From Pseudomonadota bacterium (GTDB lineage: Bacteria > Myxococcota_A > UBA9160 > JADFDR01), in NCBI GenBank assembly GCA_003353845.1, contig PIVT01000017.1, positions 1-63,707 on the forward strand: 63,707 nucleotides of DNA, in the 5' to 3' direction. A program made the position numbers and the translations under genes. Below the pieces are notes generated by a model. That model was not told the origin of the DNA. It did no database searches and worked only from the letters and a program-made list of their open reading frames with translations. How positions within the stretch are numbered: position 1 is the first letter of the stretch; every line of letters starts with the position of its first letter. Shown here piece by piece: positions 25,220 to 33,745 of this stretch.

Positions 25220-26530
25220 CTATCCCTTCAGTGCTTGAACGGCGTCATCGATCACGTCGATGGTAAAATCGATATCTTCATCGCTATGTACCGTAGAGAT
25301 AAAGAATTTTTCATGTCCCTTGAGAACTCCACGGTCGATCAATTCCTGTAATAACTGAAAATTCAACATGGGGTTTGAGGCTTGGGAGGAGCGGAAGTCA
25401 AAAATTTCGCTTTCCGAAAACCACGGTTGAAAAGCAGGGGGCTCGCCTAGCACCTGCGCAGGGATACCGGCCTTGTCCAAGCTTTTTTGTAAGGCATTTT
25501 TAAGCTTCGTCCCTTTTGCGAAGACCGACTCATAAACGCCTTCGCGTCGCAGCTCTTTTAATGCGGCCAGCGCAGCGGTGCAGGAAATAGGATTGCCGCT
25601 ATAGGTTCCCGTGAGCGATACGTAGTTGCCAGTGATGCGGCGAATGCCCTCGGCAAATTCCATGATATCCGCTCGGCCGCAGACGGCTGAAATGGGGTGC
25701 CCGGCGGACATGCTTTTGCCGATCGCACATAGATCGGGTGTGACACCGTAGTACTCTTGCGCACCGCCGTAGGCCAGACGAAAGCCCGTGACCACCTCAT
25801 CAAAAATCAACGGGATCTCATGGCGCGCGGTGATTTCACGCAGCCCTTCCAGGAACCCCGGTTGGGGTGGGATCGTGCGCTGCATAGGTTCGACGATGAC
25901 TCCCGCCAGGTCGTCACGATTTTTTTCGATGATGTCGACGGTGAGGTCCAGGTTGTTGAACGGTGCAACCAGGACGTCTTCCTCAACCGATTTTGGGATG
26001 CCCTCAGAGTTTGGTACGGGGGCGGGATAGGCCTTGGTTTCCTTGGTCCATTGGTTGCTCATGAGCACGTGATCGCCCTGCCCGTGATACCCTCCTTCGA
26101 ACTTCAGGATCTTATCTCGTTTTCGAAACGCGCGAGCCAAGCGAATGGAGAAGAGGGTGGCATCCGACCCTGTATTCCCAAAGCAAATCTTTTCCGCACA
26201 GGGCACGGCCTTGACGAGTTCTTCAGCCAGAAGAATGGAAGGTTCGTTGGGTAGGAGAAAGCTGCTGCCCCCTTCAAGGGTTTCGCGCACGGCTTTGACG
26301 ATGGCAGGGTGGGCATGACCGAGAAAGATGGGTCCCGATCCGAGCAGGTAGTCGATGTATTCATTGCCGCTCATGTCCGTAATTTTCGATCCGTGTCCTT
26401 CCTTAACAACGATGGCGGATTCCAAGGACATGGTGGGCGTGCGTGCGCAGGCAGGCAACAATTCAGCAGCCATATCGATTAATTTTTGCTCGTATCCATC
26501 ACGCGGAATTCGTTGGAAGGGTTTTCTCAT
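25220..26530 (-). CDS. Class III PLP aminotransferase, HemL-like
   Basis: A 436-residue fold-type I PLP enzyme resembling glutamate-1-semialdehyde aminomutase. Visible features: GNTGSDA (118-124) for phosphate binding, GGYHG (146-150), D244 in LIFDEVVTGFR, and the PLP lysine K272 in CAIGKSMSAGHP. It is unlikely to be the housekeeping HemL because of its context: it is the last gene of a TetR/VOC/aminotransferase operon. The lysine region deviates from the usual GKxxGGG. It probably aminates or isomerises a ketone or semialdehyde in a catabolic route. Confidence 0.9.
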   Translation of the reverse strand: MRKPFQRIPRDGYEQKLIDMAAELLPACARTPTMSLESAIVVKEGHGSKITDMSGNEYIDYLLGSGPIFLGHAHPAIVKAVRETLEGGSSFLLPNEPSILLAEELVKAVPCAEKICFGNTGSDATLFSIRLARAFRKRDKILKFEGGYHGQGDHVLMSNQWTKETKAYPAPVPNSEGIPKSVEEDVLVAPFNNLDLTVDIIEKNRDDLAGVIVEPMQRTIPPQPGFLEGLREITARHEIPLIFDEVVTGFRLAYGGAQEYYGVTPDLCAIGKSMSAGHPISAVCGRADIMEFAEGIRRITGNYVSLTGTYSGNPISCTAALAALKELRREGVYESVFAKGTKLKNALQKSLDKAGIPAQVLGEPPAFQPWFSESEIFDFRSSQASNPMLNFQLLQELIDRGVLKGHEKFFISTVHSDEDIDFTIDVIDDAVQALKG

Positions 26531-26612
26531 GGTTGCGATCTCCTAAAGCATCTTTCTACTACTGCCTGCAAGCCGATGAGGTGGGAACGTTGCCAAGGCA
26601 TGGAAGGTATTC

Positions 26613-27212
26613 CTATCGAAATAGAAGAGAGTGTAAACGAGCTAGTTGTTTAACAGGGGTGTCAACGGAAATCTGGATGCCATTGAGCATCCGAAAATCG
26701 AGCAACTCCAAGTAGCATCCAATTTCGTTGCGGGTGTCGAAGTACTTAAACTCGAAACCAAGTAGATTACCGATACAGACGCCACCCGTGACGGCCGTCC
26801 GAATGCCCTCACGATGGAATTGCTGCTCGATCTCCCGGCTTCCATTTTGGTAGATGCCAACATGATGCAGGACATGCTCTTGGCCTTGAAGGGCATCACT
26901 GTAAAACGTCGTACCCTGACCCGGGCCAAGGAATTCAACTTGGTGCTCCCCTGCGTAGCCAAGTGCAAAGTCAATTTTGCAGCCCTTGCGCCGCTCCCCA
27001 TCTTGAACCCAATTAGGTGCATTGATGTTTGCCGGAAGAAACGGGCCCGAACCAAAGGCTTGCACTGCTGCGCATTCCGTCTGAACGTTTTGGCAGGCGA
27101 CGCCATACTGATGCGCCTGCAGTAAGCCAAAGCGATCGCGGAAGTCGTCACTGAGAATGGAATCGAAAGAGGGGAGGTTGTAGGTGCTTAGAACCTCGTC
27201 AGCGTTACTCAC
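26613..27212 (-). CDS. VOC (glyoxalase/bleomycin resistance) superfamily protein
   Basis: About 199 residues. The core from WVQDGERRKGCKIDFALGYAGEHQVEFLGPG to HHVGIYQ looks like a VOC beta-alpha-beta module with a likely metal histidine in HHVG and an acidic ligand near FKYFDT. The start is uncertain: the frame opens at 27248 inside the TetR gene, but a GTG at 27212 overlaps the TetR stop (GTGAGTAA) with GGAG 8 bases upstream, which is typical of coupling. A lyase, dioxygenase or isomerase role is possible. It is the middle gene of the TetR operon. Confidence 0.75.
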   Translation of the reverse strand: MSNADEVLSTYNLPSFDSILSDDFRDRFGLLQAHQYGVACQNVQTECAAVQAFGSGPFLPANINAPNWVQDGERRKGCKIDFALGYAGEHQVEFLGPGQGTTFYSDALQGQEHVLHHVGIYQNGSREIEQQFHREGIRTAVTGGVCIGNLLGFEFKYFDTRNEIGCYLELLDFRMLNGIQISVDTPVKQLARLHSLLFR

Positions 27213-27876
27213 GGCCGGGCTCCGTTGTGCAAGCGCCCAGACGCTCACGAACCTGCGTCAGGAATTCATCTTTGGCTTGCGGAATGTCTTGCGGGTTCCA
27301 AATGGCCTCTCGTAACGCTTGGCAGCCGTGAAAATTAGTTACGTAAGTCGTCACCCAAAAAAGGAAGGCGGAAACATTGATGGGTCGAATGACCTCCGCG
27401 TCTATGGCCTGGTTTAAAATCAGGCGCAGGCTATCAATGGCTTGGGCGTGTTGATCAAAGTAGGGAGAGGGGCCTTGAGGGCCGCCAGAAATATTTTCCC
27501 GAACGATCATGGCGGCGATGTTGGGGTACTCGGCAAAGAACTGCCAAAACAAGTCGCATTGAGCGACGACCTGGCTGATCAGATCTGTGTCGAGCTCTTG
27601 CCCACCTTGAACGAAGGCCGAAACGGCATTGGAAACCATGCCCAGGGTGGATTCATAGAGGTCGAGTTTGCCCCCGGGATAGTGCCGGTAGATGGCCGCC
27701 GCAGTCACGCCCGCGTCGGCGGCGATGCTTCGCAAGGAAGCCCCTTCGAATCCATGCAATGCAATATGGCGAGCCGCCACTTCGAGCAGGCGATACTTCG
27801 TCTGCAGTTTGGCAGGGTCTTGAAGGGGCAGTGCCTTTGTCTCGACGCTCACTTTTTGCACTCCTGGGTTCGTCAT
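27205..27876 (-). CDS. TetR family transcriptional regulator
   Basis: A 223-residue repressor with an N-terminal helix-turn-helix (about 28-75: ASLRSIAADAGVTAAAIYRHY) and a helical ligand-binding domain with aromatic residues (DLFWQFFAEYPNI). It is divergent from the SDR/sulfotransferase genes and heads the VOC/aminotransferase operon. A dyad at 27891-27907, 15 bases before its start, fits an autoregulatory operator. The ligand is likely a lipophilic substrate of the flanking enzymes. Confidence 0.93.
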   Translation of the reverse strand: MTNPGVQKVSVETKALPLQDPAKLQTKYRLLEVAARHIALHGFEGASLRSIAADAGVTAAAIYRHYPGGKLDLYESTLGMVSNAVSAFVQGGQELDTDLISQVVAQCDLFWQFFAEYPNIAAMIVRENISGGPQGPSPYFDQHAQAIDSLRLILNQAIDAEVIRPINVSAFLFWVTTYVTNFHGCQALREAIWNPQDIPQAKDEFLTQVRERLGACTTEPGRE

Positions 27877-27890
27877 GACTTGCGCACAAG

Positions 27891-27907
27891 GTTAACATCT
27901 GTTTACA
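27891..27907. promoter_or_regulatory. Candidate TetR operator
   Basis: GTTAACA (27891-27897) and TGTTTAC (27901-27907) are inverted arms, 6 of 7 matching, around TCT. The site is 15 bases upstream of the tetR start. A further GGTTTAC half-site follows near 27921. Confidence 0.5.
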
Positions 27908-27950
27908 TAAGTGTCTATGGGTTTACTTGATCGGGGGCAAGCCGAGGGAC

Positions 27951-27967
27951 TTCTACTATATAGAAGG
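27951..27967. promoter_or_regulatory. Inverted repeat upstream of SDR gene
   Basis: CTTCTA (27951-27956) and TAGAAG (27962-27967) form a perfect 6-bp dyad with CTATA between. It lies about 50 bases before the SDR start and could be a second operator or overlap a -10 element. Confidence 0.35.
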
Positions 27968-28013
27968 AGGTCGAGGCGGGATTTTCGGGTCAAACGGGCC
28001 CGGGAAGGGCTGA

Positions 28014-28820
28014 ATGACGAGTTTTAACCTGACAGGAAAAACCGCAATCGTTACTGGCGCGGCCTCGGGCATCGGCCAGGAGCTCGCCATCGCGCTTTGT
28101 CGGCAAGGCGCCACTGTGTTGGGAGTGGATCGAGATGGTCCAGGCCTGGACCAAGTGGCTGCACGTATAGAGCCAAGCGGTCAGTTTCAAATCGTCTGTT
28201 GTGATCTCACGGACTTCAAAGGCTTTGGCCGCTTGATCGATGACTTCGCACAAGAGCAGGGTCGATTGGATTATTTGTTTAACAACGCCGGCACCGTCGC
28301 AGGTGGTGAGTTTGCAGATATGAGTAACGCCCAACTCGATCAGATTTTCGATATCAACCTGAGAGCCGTGGTGTATGGGTCGCGAGCGGCATGCCGTTGC
28401 ATGCGAGAGCAGGGCTTTGGGCACATTGTCAACACGGCTTCTTCGGCAGGTTTGATGCCGGTGGCATGGTCCGCGGCCTACAGTGCCACCAAGCACGCCC
28501 TGGTGGGTTTGAGTTTGTCATTGCGCGAGGAGGCGCGAATCTACGGTGTTTCGGTTTCGGTGGTTTGCCCCGGGTTGGTGGACACGAAGATTATGGATTC
28601 AGCCGACAATATCGAGGATTACAACTACAGCGCGGTGATCGATGCGACAGGGATGCGAAAAATGAATCCGGCTGCTGCCGCCAAGGCGATCTTGCGTGGT
28701 GTTCGACGAAACCAGCCGGTCATCATTTTCCCACTTTTCAATCGGTTTGTGCTTCGCCTGTATCGCTGGTTCCCCAAATTAACGACTTATATCTCCTCAC
28801 GTAAAATGCGACATCAGTAA
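28014..28820 (+). CDS. Short-chain dehydrogenase/reductase
   Basis: A 268-residue classical SDR. Cofactor motif TGAASGIG is at about 15-22, NNAG at about 90-93, the catalytic serine is in NTASSAG, and the YSATK motif gives Tyr and Lys; PGLVDTKI follows. An aspartate after strand 2 (VDRDG) suggests NAD rather than NADP. The C-terminal extension (VLRLYRWFPKLTTYI) is amphipathic and may touch the membrane. It is divergent from the tetR operon and followed 16 bases later by a sulfotransferase, pointing to modification of a lipid or steroid-like alcohol. Confidence 0.95.
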   Translation: MTSFNLTGKTAIVTGAASGIGQELAIALCRQGATVLGVDRDGPGLDQVAARIEPSGQFQIVCCDLTDFKGFGRLIDDFAQEQGRLDYLFNNAGTVAGGEFADMSNAQLDQIFDINLRAVVYGSRAACRCMREQGFGHIVNTASSAGLMPVAWSAAYSATKHALVGLSLSLREEARIYGVSVSVVCPGLVDTKIMDSADNIEDYNYSAVIDATGMRKMNPAAAAKAILRGVRRNQPVIIFPLFNRFVLRLYRWFPKLTTYISSRKMRHQ

Positions 28821-28836
28821 GCTCAGGAGTCATTCC

Positions 28837-30063
28837 ATGCTAATGGATCTCATTCAAAAATCAGCCAATTGGTCGCTCTGGAAAAAATTCGAAAGCCAGG
28901 CCACGCCGTGGCGAAATCGCATAGACGAGCTTCATGAAAAAGCCATCAAAGCGGCAAGTGGATATCAGAATTTTGGAGACCCGGGTTACCGCGAAGGCTT
29001 CGATCTCCTCATGGAGTGTTATGACGAAGAAGCGAGGTTCCATCCGCTCGGCCGCCGCTTGGCCGAGTATCAAGTGGTTGGATCGCTTACCAAGCGCTTG
29101 TTGTCGAACAAGCACTGGGAAGAACATCCCGAAGTATTAGAGAATGATATAAAGCGCCCCTTGGTCATCACGGGAATGGTGCGAACGGGCAGTACCGCCC
29201 TGCACTATCTCATGGGTTCCAATCCGGACACGCAGTGTCTTCAGCATTGGATCGCGACCCATCCTCAGCCGAGACCGCCGGAGCGCGAGTGGCGCCGTCG
29301 CCTTGATTTCTACAAGGCCCGTGCGGAACTGGCCATGATGTATGGCCTGGGAGAGGGCCTGGAAGCCATTCATCACATCTCGGCCCAAGGCCCGGAGGAA
29401 TGTCGTCACTTGATGGCGCAGAACTTTGTCGATGAATGTTTTGAGGTCGGAACCCACGTGCCGACCTACGCGAGTTGGTACGCCAAGGGCTACCACGTGG
29501 AGACCTATAAGCGGCATAAGAAGTTGTTGTTGACCATTGGCTCCAACGAACCCGAGAAACGCTGGCTGCTCAAATATCCTGTTCATTTGCGCCATATCGA
29601 CTCATTCTTGGAAGTCTATCCCGATGCTTGCATTATTCAGACACACCGCGACCCCGCCCAGGTGCTTAGTTCCTATGTGAGTCTGGTGCATCATTTTCGA
29701 AAACTGCAAGAACGCGAAGCACCGCGACGTGAAATGGCCTTGGCCCAGATGGAAGTGTGGGCCAGTGCCGTCGAAAAGGGATTGGTCGCGCGTGAGAAAC
29801 ATCCCGAGCGATTCTACGATATTCATTTCCGAGACTTCGTCAAAGATCCCATCGCCGCTGTGGAGGCCGCCTACGATCACTATGACCAGCCCTTTAGTGA
29901 CAACGCCCGCAAGTCATTGGAAAAATGGCGGGTGGATAACCCACAGGGGAAATGGGGTAAACATAGTTACGACAAGGAAGCCGCTGGCTTGTCGCGCGAA
30001 GAAATTCACGAGCGCTACGCACGCTACATGGAAGTGATGGGAATCGAGCGCGAATCGAGCTAG
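28837..30063 (+). CDS. Sulfotransferase family protein
   Basis: A 408-residue protein with the PAPS 5'-phosphosulfate-binding loop near residue 108 (GMVRTGSTALHYLM) and the 3'-phosphate site in QTHRDPAQVLSSY near 268. The length and the large helical N-terminus are typical of the bacterial Sulfotransfer_3 group. It shares an operon with the SDR gene, so a sulfated alcohol could be the product. PAPS-dependent activity is inferred from motifs only. Confidence 0.9.
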   Translation: MLMDLIQKSANWSLWKKFESQATPWRNRIDELHEKAIKAASGYQNFGDPGYREGFDLLMECYDEEARFHPLGRRLAEYQVVGSLTKRLLSNKHWEEHPEVLENDIKRPLVITGMVRTGSTALHYLMGSNPDTQCLQHWIATHPQPRPPEREWRRRLDFYKARAELAMMYGLGEGLEAIHHISAQGPEECRHLMAQNFVDECFEVGTHVPTYASWYAKGYHVETYKRHKKLLLTIGSNEPEKRWLLKYPVHLRHIDSFLEVYPDACIIQTHRDPAQVLSSYVSLVHHFRKLQEREAPRREMALAQMEVWASAVEKGLVAREKHPERFYDIHFRDFVKDPIAAVEAAYDHYDQPFSDNARKSLEKWRVDNPQGKWGKHSYDKEAAGLSREEIHERYARYMEVMGIERESS

Positions 30064-30138
30064 GCGCAGCGGAAAATATCTGTATATTCATTCCTGGTGT
30101 TCTAGTAATCTCTATAGAACGAGCAAAAGGAGTGAGAT

Positions 30139-30984
30139 ATGGAAGACGTCGGAAACCTGGTGGGCAATGAGCTGGCTTTTGCCCAGCAAGCATACAGCGT
30201 CGTCATTGACTTCTTTTTGAATTACGGCTTCCAAGTCATTGGCGCCATCATCATCCTGCTCATTGGTTTATGGGTTTCCGGCCGATTAGGGGTAGCGGCG
30301 ACTGCACTCTGTGAGCGAAATAACATCGACATCACGCTTGGTAAATTTACGGGCTCGATTACGCGCGTCGTAGTTCTCACTTGTTTCGTCATTATCAGTC
30401 TCGGAAAATTTGGCATCAGCGTAGCGCCCTTTATCGCAGCCATCGGTGCCATTGGCCTGGGCGCGGGGTTGGCCGTCCAGGGTTTGCTGGCCAATTTCTC
30501 AGCGGGCATCGCCATCATCATCACTCGACCGTTCAAGGTGGGCAACACGGTAAGTCTTCATGGTGTCTCAGGTGTGGTGACGGATATCAAATTGGCCTCC
30601 ACTCTCTTGTGCACGGAAGACGGCGAGCAAATCACGATCCCCAATAAGCACGTGATGGGTGAGATCATGATGAATAGTTTTGAAAATCGATTAGTGGAAT
30701 CCGTCGTTGGCATTAGTTATGGCGATGACCCTGAACGAGCCATTGAAGCCTTGCAACAATCAGTCGGTTTATTGGATTGTGTCAGCAATGACCCCGCCCC
30801 CATGGTGGGGATTGAAGCCTTCGGAGAATCTTCCATCGATATCGGTGTTCGTTGCTGGGTTCCCACCTCGCGTTACGTACAGTCAAAATATCGTATCAAT
30901 AATACGATCCACGAAACCGTAAAGATCGCTGGTCTTACCATCCCATTCCCACAGCGCGATGTGAACTTGCCAAAGCAGGACTGA
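30139..30984 (+). CDS. Small-conductance mechanosensitive channel (MscS family)
   Basis: A 281-residue MscS protein, near the size of E. coli MscS. Three transmembrane segments end in the pore-lining helix rich in Gly/Ala (AAIGAIGLGAGLAVQGLLANFSAGI), followed by the cytoplasmic beta domain starting RPFKVGNTVSL and a C-terminal alpha/beta region. It releases solutes on hypo-osmotic shock. AAAGGAGTGAG precedes the ATG. Confidence 0.95.
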   Translation: MEDVGNLVGNELAFAQQAYSVVIDFFLNYGFQVIGAIIILLIGLWVSGRLGVAATALCERNNIDITLGKFTGSITRVVVLTCFVIISLGKFGISVAPFIAAIGAIGLGAGLAVQGLLANFSAGIAIIITRPFKVGNTVSLHGVSGVVTDIKLASTLLCTEDGEQITIPNKHVMGEIMMNSFENRLVESVVGISYGDDPERAIEALQQSVGLLDCVSNDPAPMVGIEAFGESSIDIGVRCWVPTSRYVQSKYRINNTIHETVKIAGLTIPFPQRDVNLPKQD

Positions 30985-31055
30985 ACCCAAGCATGAGCAG
31001 GAGTTCACTTTGAATTAGCATGGGGCAGGTGGGCTTTGACCGTTATATTATCGGG

Positions 31056-31706
31056 ATGAGAATACTTATGAAAATCGAAGTCGTGTTAATGGTGTCGATA
31101 GGCCTTCTTGTGGCTTGTGCACCGAAGAGCCCATACGTCAAGGCACCGACGGGCGGGGAAGTTGTTGTCCCCAAAGGGCCGGTTTGGCTAAGCGGCATAC
31201 AGGATGACCAGTCATCGGCCGGGGAACTTACATCGAGCTACCCCAAGCCAGAGGCATCCAAACATTTAAAGGTTGTAAATGCCGGATATTGGCTGAAGTT
31301 TAATGCCGGGGAGATGCATGCTGTCTATCAGGTGATCCTCGATATCCAGAGCCCCTTCGGTCAAAAAGTTTACACGAGGGTGGTTCTCACTAATCCTTTA
31401 GATCCAGCGTCGCCATTTGTGCAGGAGCACCATCTGCTCCCAAATGAAAAATCTATGGGGGTCAGGGATGGGCCGGTGTGGGGAGTCAAGTTGGGAAAAA
31501 CCTACCCGCTTGTCTTTGAGATCTATGCTGATCCAGGGAGGTCAAAGCTCTTGGAAAAGGTGACGCAGAAAGTGCAATCCAGTTTTGATAATACTAGCGG
31601 TTGCGTCGAACTGGAAAAAAGCCTTCGCCCGAAGTTACTGGTGGCCCAGGACGCTGATGGGAATCCCGTTCCAACAGAAAAGTTGATTTATCCTTGTAAG
31701 AGGTAG
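31056..31706 (+). CDS. Hypothetical lipoprotein
   Basis: About 216 residues with a lipobox IGLLVAC. The mature part is mostly beta with one late cysteine pair (SGCVELE and the terminal YPC). No family is recognised. Starts at 31020, 31056 and 31068 are all in frame; 31056 gives a compact signal peptide. A small membrane protein gene begins 5 bases after its stop. Confidence 0.65.
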   Translation: MRILMKIEVVLMVSIGLLVACAPKSPYVKAPTGGEVVVPKGPVWLSGIQDDQSSAGELTSSYPKPEASKHLKVVNAGYWLKFNAGEMHAVYQVILDIQSPFGQKVYTRVVLTNPLDPASPFVQEHHLLPNEKSMGVRDGPVWGVKLGKTYPLVFEIYADPGRSKLLEKVTQKVQSSFDNTSGCVELEKSLRPKLLVAQDADGNPVPTEKLIYPCKR

Positions 31707-31711
31707 GGGAG

Positions 31712-32182
31712 GTGCAATCCATTTCAACCATTAATATTCTTGCCGCGCTCCATCTGTTTATCGTCGGGGGGGTTGTCACCTGCGGATTGATTGAAATTGT
31801 TTTTGAATACTACGCCCTGTTTTTTGATAAGAGCCTCCATCACAGTGCGATTCGCATTCACTACTGGGTAGACATCATCGTTGAAATCCCATTATTTGTC
31901 GGTGTGGCCATTACCGGTACGTGGATGCTTTTTCTGCTGGAGTCTATTTCTCCCCTGCACCTGGCCAAGGCAGGCGTTGCCTACATCATCGTGATTGGGG
32001 CCTCTGTGTGTTTTGTTGAGACTTTTCGCAGGAAGCGCCTCTTGGACGAAGGTGCTCCGGAGGAGGTACTCTTAGCGAGCACGAAGACGATGATGGTTCG
32101 AAATGTTGCAGTGATTGGCGTGCTTACGCAGTTTGTACTCTTCGCGGGGTTATGGCTCAGCTATCAGCGCTTGCGGGGTTAG
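31712..32182 (+). CDS. Small integral membrane protein
   Basis: A 156-residue protein with four predicted transmembrane segments and conserved-looking polar residues inside them (H, E and D in HLFIVGG, GLIEIVFEYY and HYWVDIIVEIP). The start is probably GTG 31712, preceded by AGAGG. It overlaps functionally with nothing I recognise, and is likely co-transcribed with the upstream lipoprotein. Confidence 0.65.
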   Translation: MQSISTINILAALHLFIVGGVVTCGLIEIVFEYYALFFDKSLHHSAIRIHYWVDIIVEIPLFVGVAITGTWMLFLLESISPLHLAKAGVAYIIVIGASVCFVETFRRKRLLDEGAPEEVLLASTKTMMVRNVAVIGVLTQFVLFAGLWLSYQRLRG

Positions 32183-32203
32183 TAGTCGCGGGAGTCGCCA
32201 CCA

Positions 32204-32590
32204 CTAAGAAACTTCAACATTGCTAGTCGCCGATTTGACGATGAAGATACGATCGTTATTTCCGTCCAGGTCGGCAGGCGTCATAAAGAAGCCGTGTTTG
32301 TTAGGGTTGAAAGTCAGTGTGTACCCTTTGATGACCTCCCCGTCGGTGAATTCGACAGTCACCTTTCGCCCCCCGCCTGCAATCTCGTCATCATAGGCAG
32401 CGTCACGAGTCTTGTCCCCTTCGGTGTCCTTTACAAAAAAGACCGCTTTCAATTTCTCGACATCGATATCTTCAACAACTCCTTCAGGGGTTGTCAGGTG
32501 GAAGTGCAATTTATTGGGGAAAAAATCGGAGGTCGTCCCTTTCATTATTGCCTTGTCTTTAAACTGTAATACAACCTTGTTCGCTTCCAT
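32204..32590 (-). CDS. Small DUF6982-like protein
   Basis: A 128-residue acidic soluble protein. It contains two related blocks, 'VVLQFKDKAIMKGTTSDFFPNKLHFHL' split across strands and 'VTVEFTDGEVIKGYTLTFNPNKHGFFM', so it looks like an internal duplication of a small beta motif with F-x-DG-x-x-x-KG-x-T. I associate this with DUF6982. The start at 32590 has GGAGG 4 bases upstream; the longer frame to 32638 lacks one. It is divergent from the zinc-ribbon gene. Confidence 0.75.
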   Translation of the reverse strand: MEANKVVLQFKDKAIMKGTTSDFFPNKLHFHLTTPEGVVEDIDVEKLKAVFFVKDTEGDKTRDAAYDDEIAGGGRKVTVEFTDGEVIKGYTLTFNPNKHGFFMTPADLDGNNDRIFIVKSATSNVEVS

Positions 32591-32694
32591 GACGCCTCCA
32601 TCTTTAAAAATATTTCTAGCCAGTCCAATAGGTGGCAAAACACATGACCCAGGATCGGCAGATAGACGACAGAAGTGTAGGCTGTTAGGTTTAT

Positions 32695-33234
32695 TTGAAC
32701 CAATCTTTCCGAGGGGCTAAACCAATAGGCATTAAACGAACCAAGTCTTTAGTTACGGTGCAGAGGTATCGCGAGCCCCAGGCCGCGCATGTTGCGCTGG
32801 CCCTACTCATGTCCCAGCAAATTCCAGGATCTGTTATAGAGGAAGAGGACGTCACTTCCAATCGGATGATTTCGGACGTTCTCGATGGCGTGAAGTTGCA
32901 GGTACCGCCAGAGTATTATGAACAGGCAAGGAAACTTCTCGGCACCGATCGCGGCATTGCTAGCTTATTCTCGTGGTTGTCTCGTTTGCGAGCCAAACCT
33001 CGGATATTTCATTGCTGGTCTTGTGGGCACCCATACCTCAGTGGTGACCAGCGTTGTGAGGAATGCGGTACCGCTCAACCGAATCCTGTTTCTTACGAAC
33101 GCTACGTCGTGACTGGAAGACATTATGATGGGGCCTGCGGGTTCTGCAATACACCCTATCAGCGTCAAGACTATGCGGGCGGGGTGGGCTCTCCTCGTTG
33201 CGCGTATTGTCAGCGCCCATTGTTGTTCGGGTAG
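32695..33234 (+). CDS. DUF2007-like domain fused to double zinc ribbon
   Basis: A 179-residue protein. Residues about 22-80 (VQRYREPQAAHVALALLMSQ to YYEQARKLL) resemble the DUF2007 putative signal-transducing fold. The second half has two zinc ribbons: HCWSCGHPYLSGDQRCEECG and ACGFCNTPYQ...RCAYCQRPL. The start is a TTG at 32695 or a later codon. DUF2007 proteins often join zinc ribbons, and metal-dependent protein interaction is the probable role. Confidence 0.75.
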   Translation: MNQSFRGAKPIGIKRTKSLVTVQRYREPQAAHVALALLMSQQIPGSVIEEEDVTSNRMISDVLDGVKLQVPPEYYEQARKLLGTDRGIASLFSWLSRLRAKPRIFHCWSCGHPYLSGDQRCEECGTAQPNPVSYERYVVTGRHYDGACGFCNTPYQRQDYAGGVGSPRCAYCQRPLLFG

Positions 33235-33339
33235 CATTCGCCGTTTTGTTCAAGCATTGCGTGCTTGGATAGTGCATGCTTTCTTGTGTTGGAACCAGCA
33301 GTCCTGTTGGATGAATGAATGAATGGGGGAGGGATGATC

Positions 33340-33675
33340 ATGGATCCTTCGGGTGTAGCTTCCGAATATTTTTCACGAATGCGTGCGGGTGACATCTCGG
33401 TCGTCGATCTCTTTCACGATGATGCGACCTTGATCGGGCTTGGTACGACAAGAAGCGGGCGGGATGAAATTAGAGAGTTTTATCAAGGCGTGATTGAACG
33501 AGCGGGTCCATGCCCTCGAAGCGCCGGGCCGCTACTTGCTGATGACTCGCGCGTTGCTGCAGAAGTGGTTATCGAGTTTCCGGGCGGTCAATGTGTGTAC
33601 GCCGTTGATATTTTCGCGGTAGAGGAAGGCCGTATTCGATCCCTCACTTACTATATCTGCTCTCAATCTCAATAA
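33340..33675 (+). CDS. SnoaL/NTF2-like family protein
   Basis: A 111-residue protein of the nuclear transport factor 2 fold: N-terminal helices (SEYFSRMRAGDISVVDLFHDDATL), then GRDEIREFYQGV and a curved sheet ending DIFAVEEGRIRSLTYYI. Such proteins bind or transform hydrophobic small molecules; the substrate is unknown. The start at 33340 is preferred because GGGGGAGGG lies 6 bases upstream; two earlier ATGs (33319, 33334) sit on or before the Shine-Dalgarno. Confidence 0.85.
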   Translation: MDPSGVASEYFSRMRAGDISVVDLFHDDATLIGLGTTRSGRDEIREFYQGVIERAGPCPRSAGPLLADDSRVAAEVVIEFPGGQCVYAVDIFAVEEGRIRSLTYYICSQSQ

Positions 33676-33745
33676 TTTCTAATCTCAGGTGTCCCTCTAG
33701 ATAAATCGTCAAGTTCTAACCCTCAGATGGTAATATCAAAGCGCT

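Noticed and set aside
25220-26530. Housekeeping HemL (glutamate-1-semialdehyde aminomutase)
   Set aside because: The gene is in a TetR/VOC operon and the lysine motif differs from HemL, so a catabolic role is more likely.
33240-33290. Hairpin CAAGCA/TGCTTG as a terminator
   Set aside because: The stem is short and no T-tract follows.
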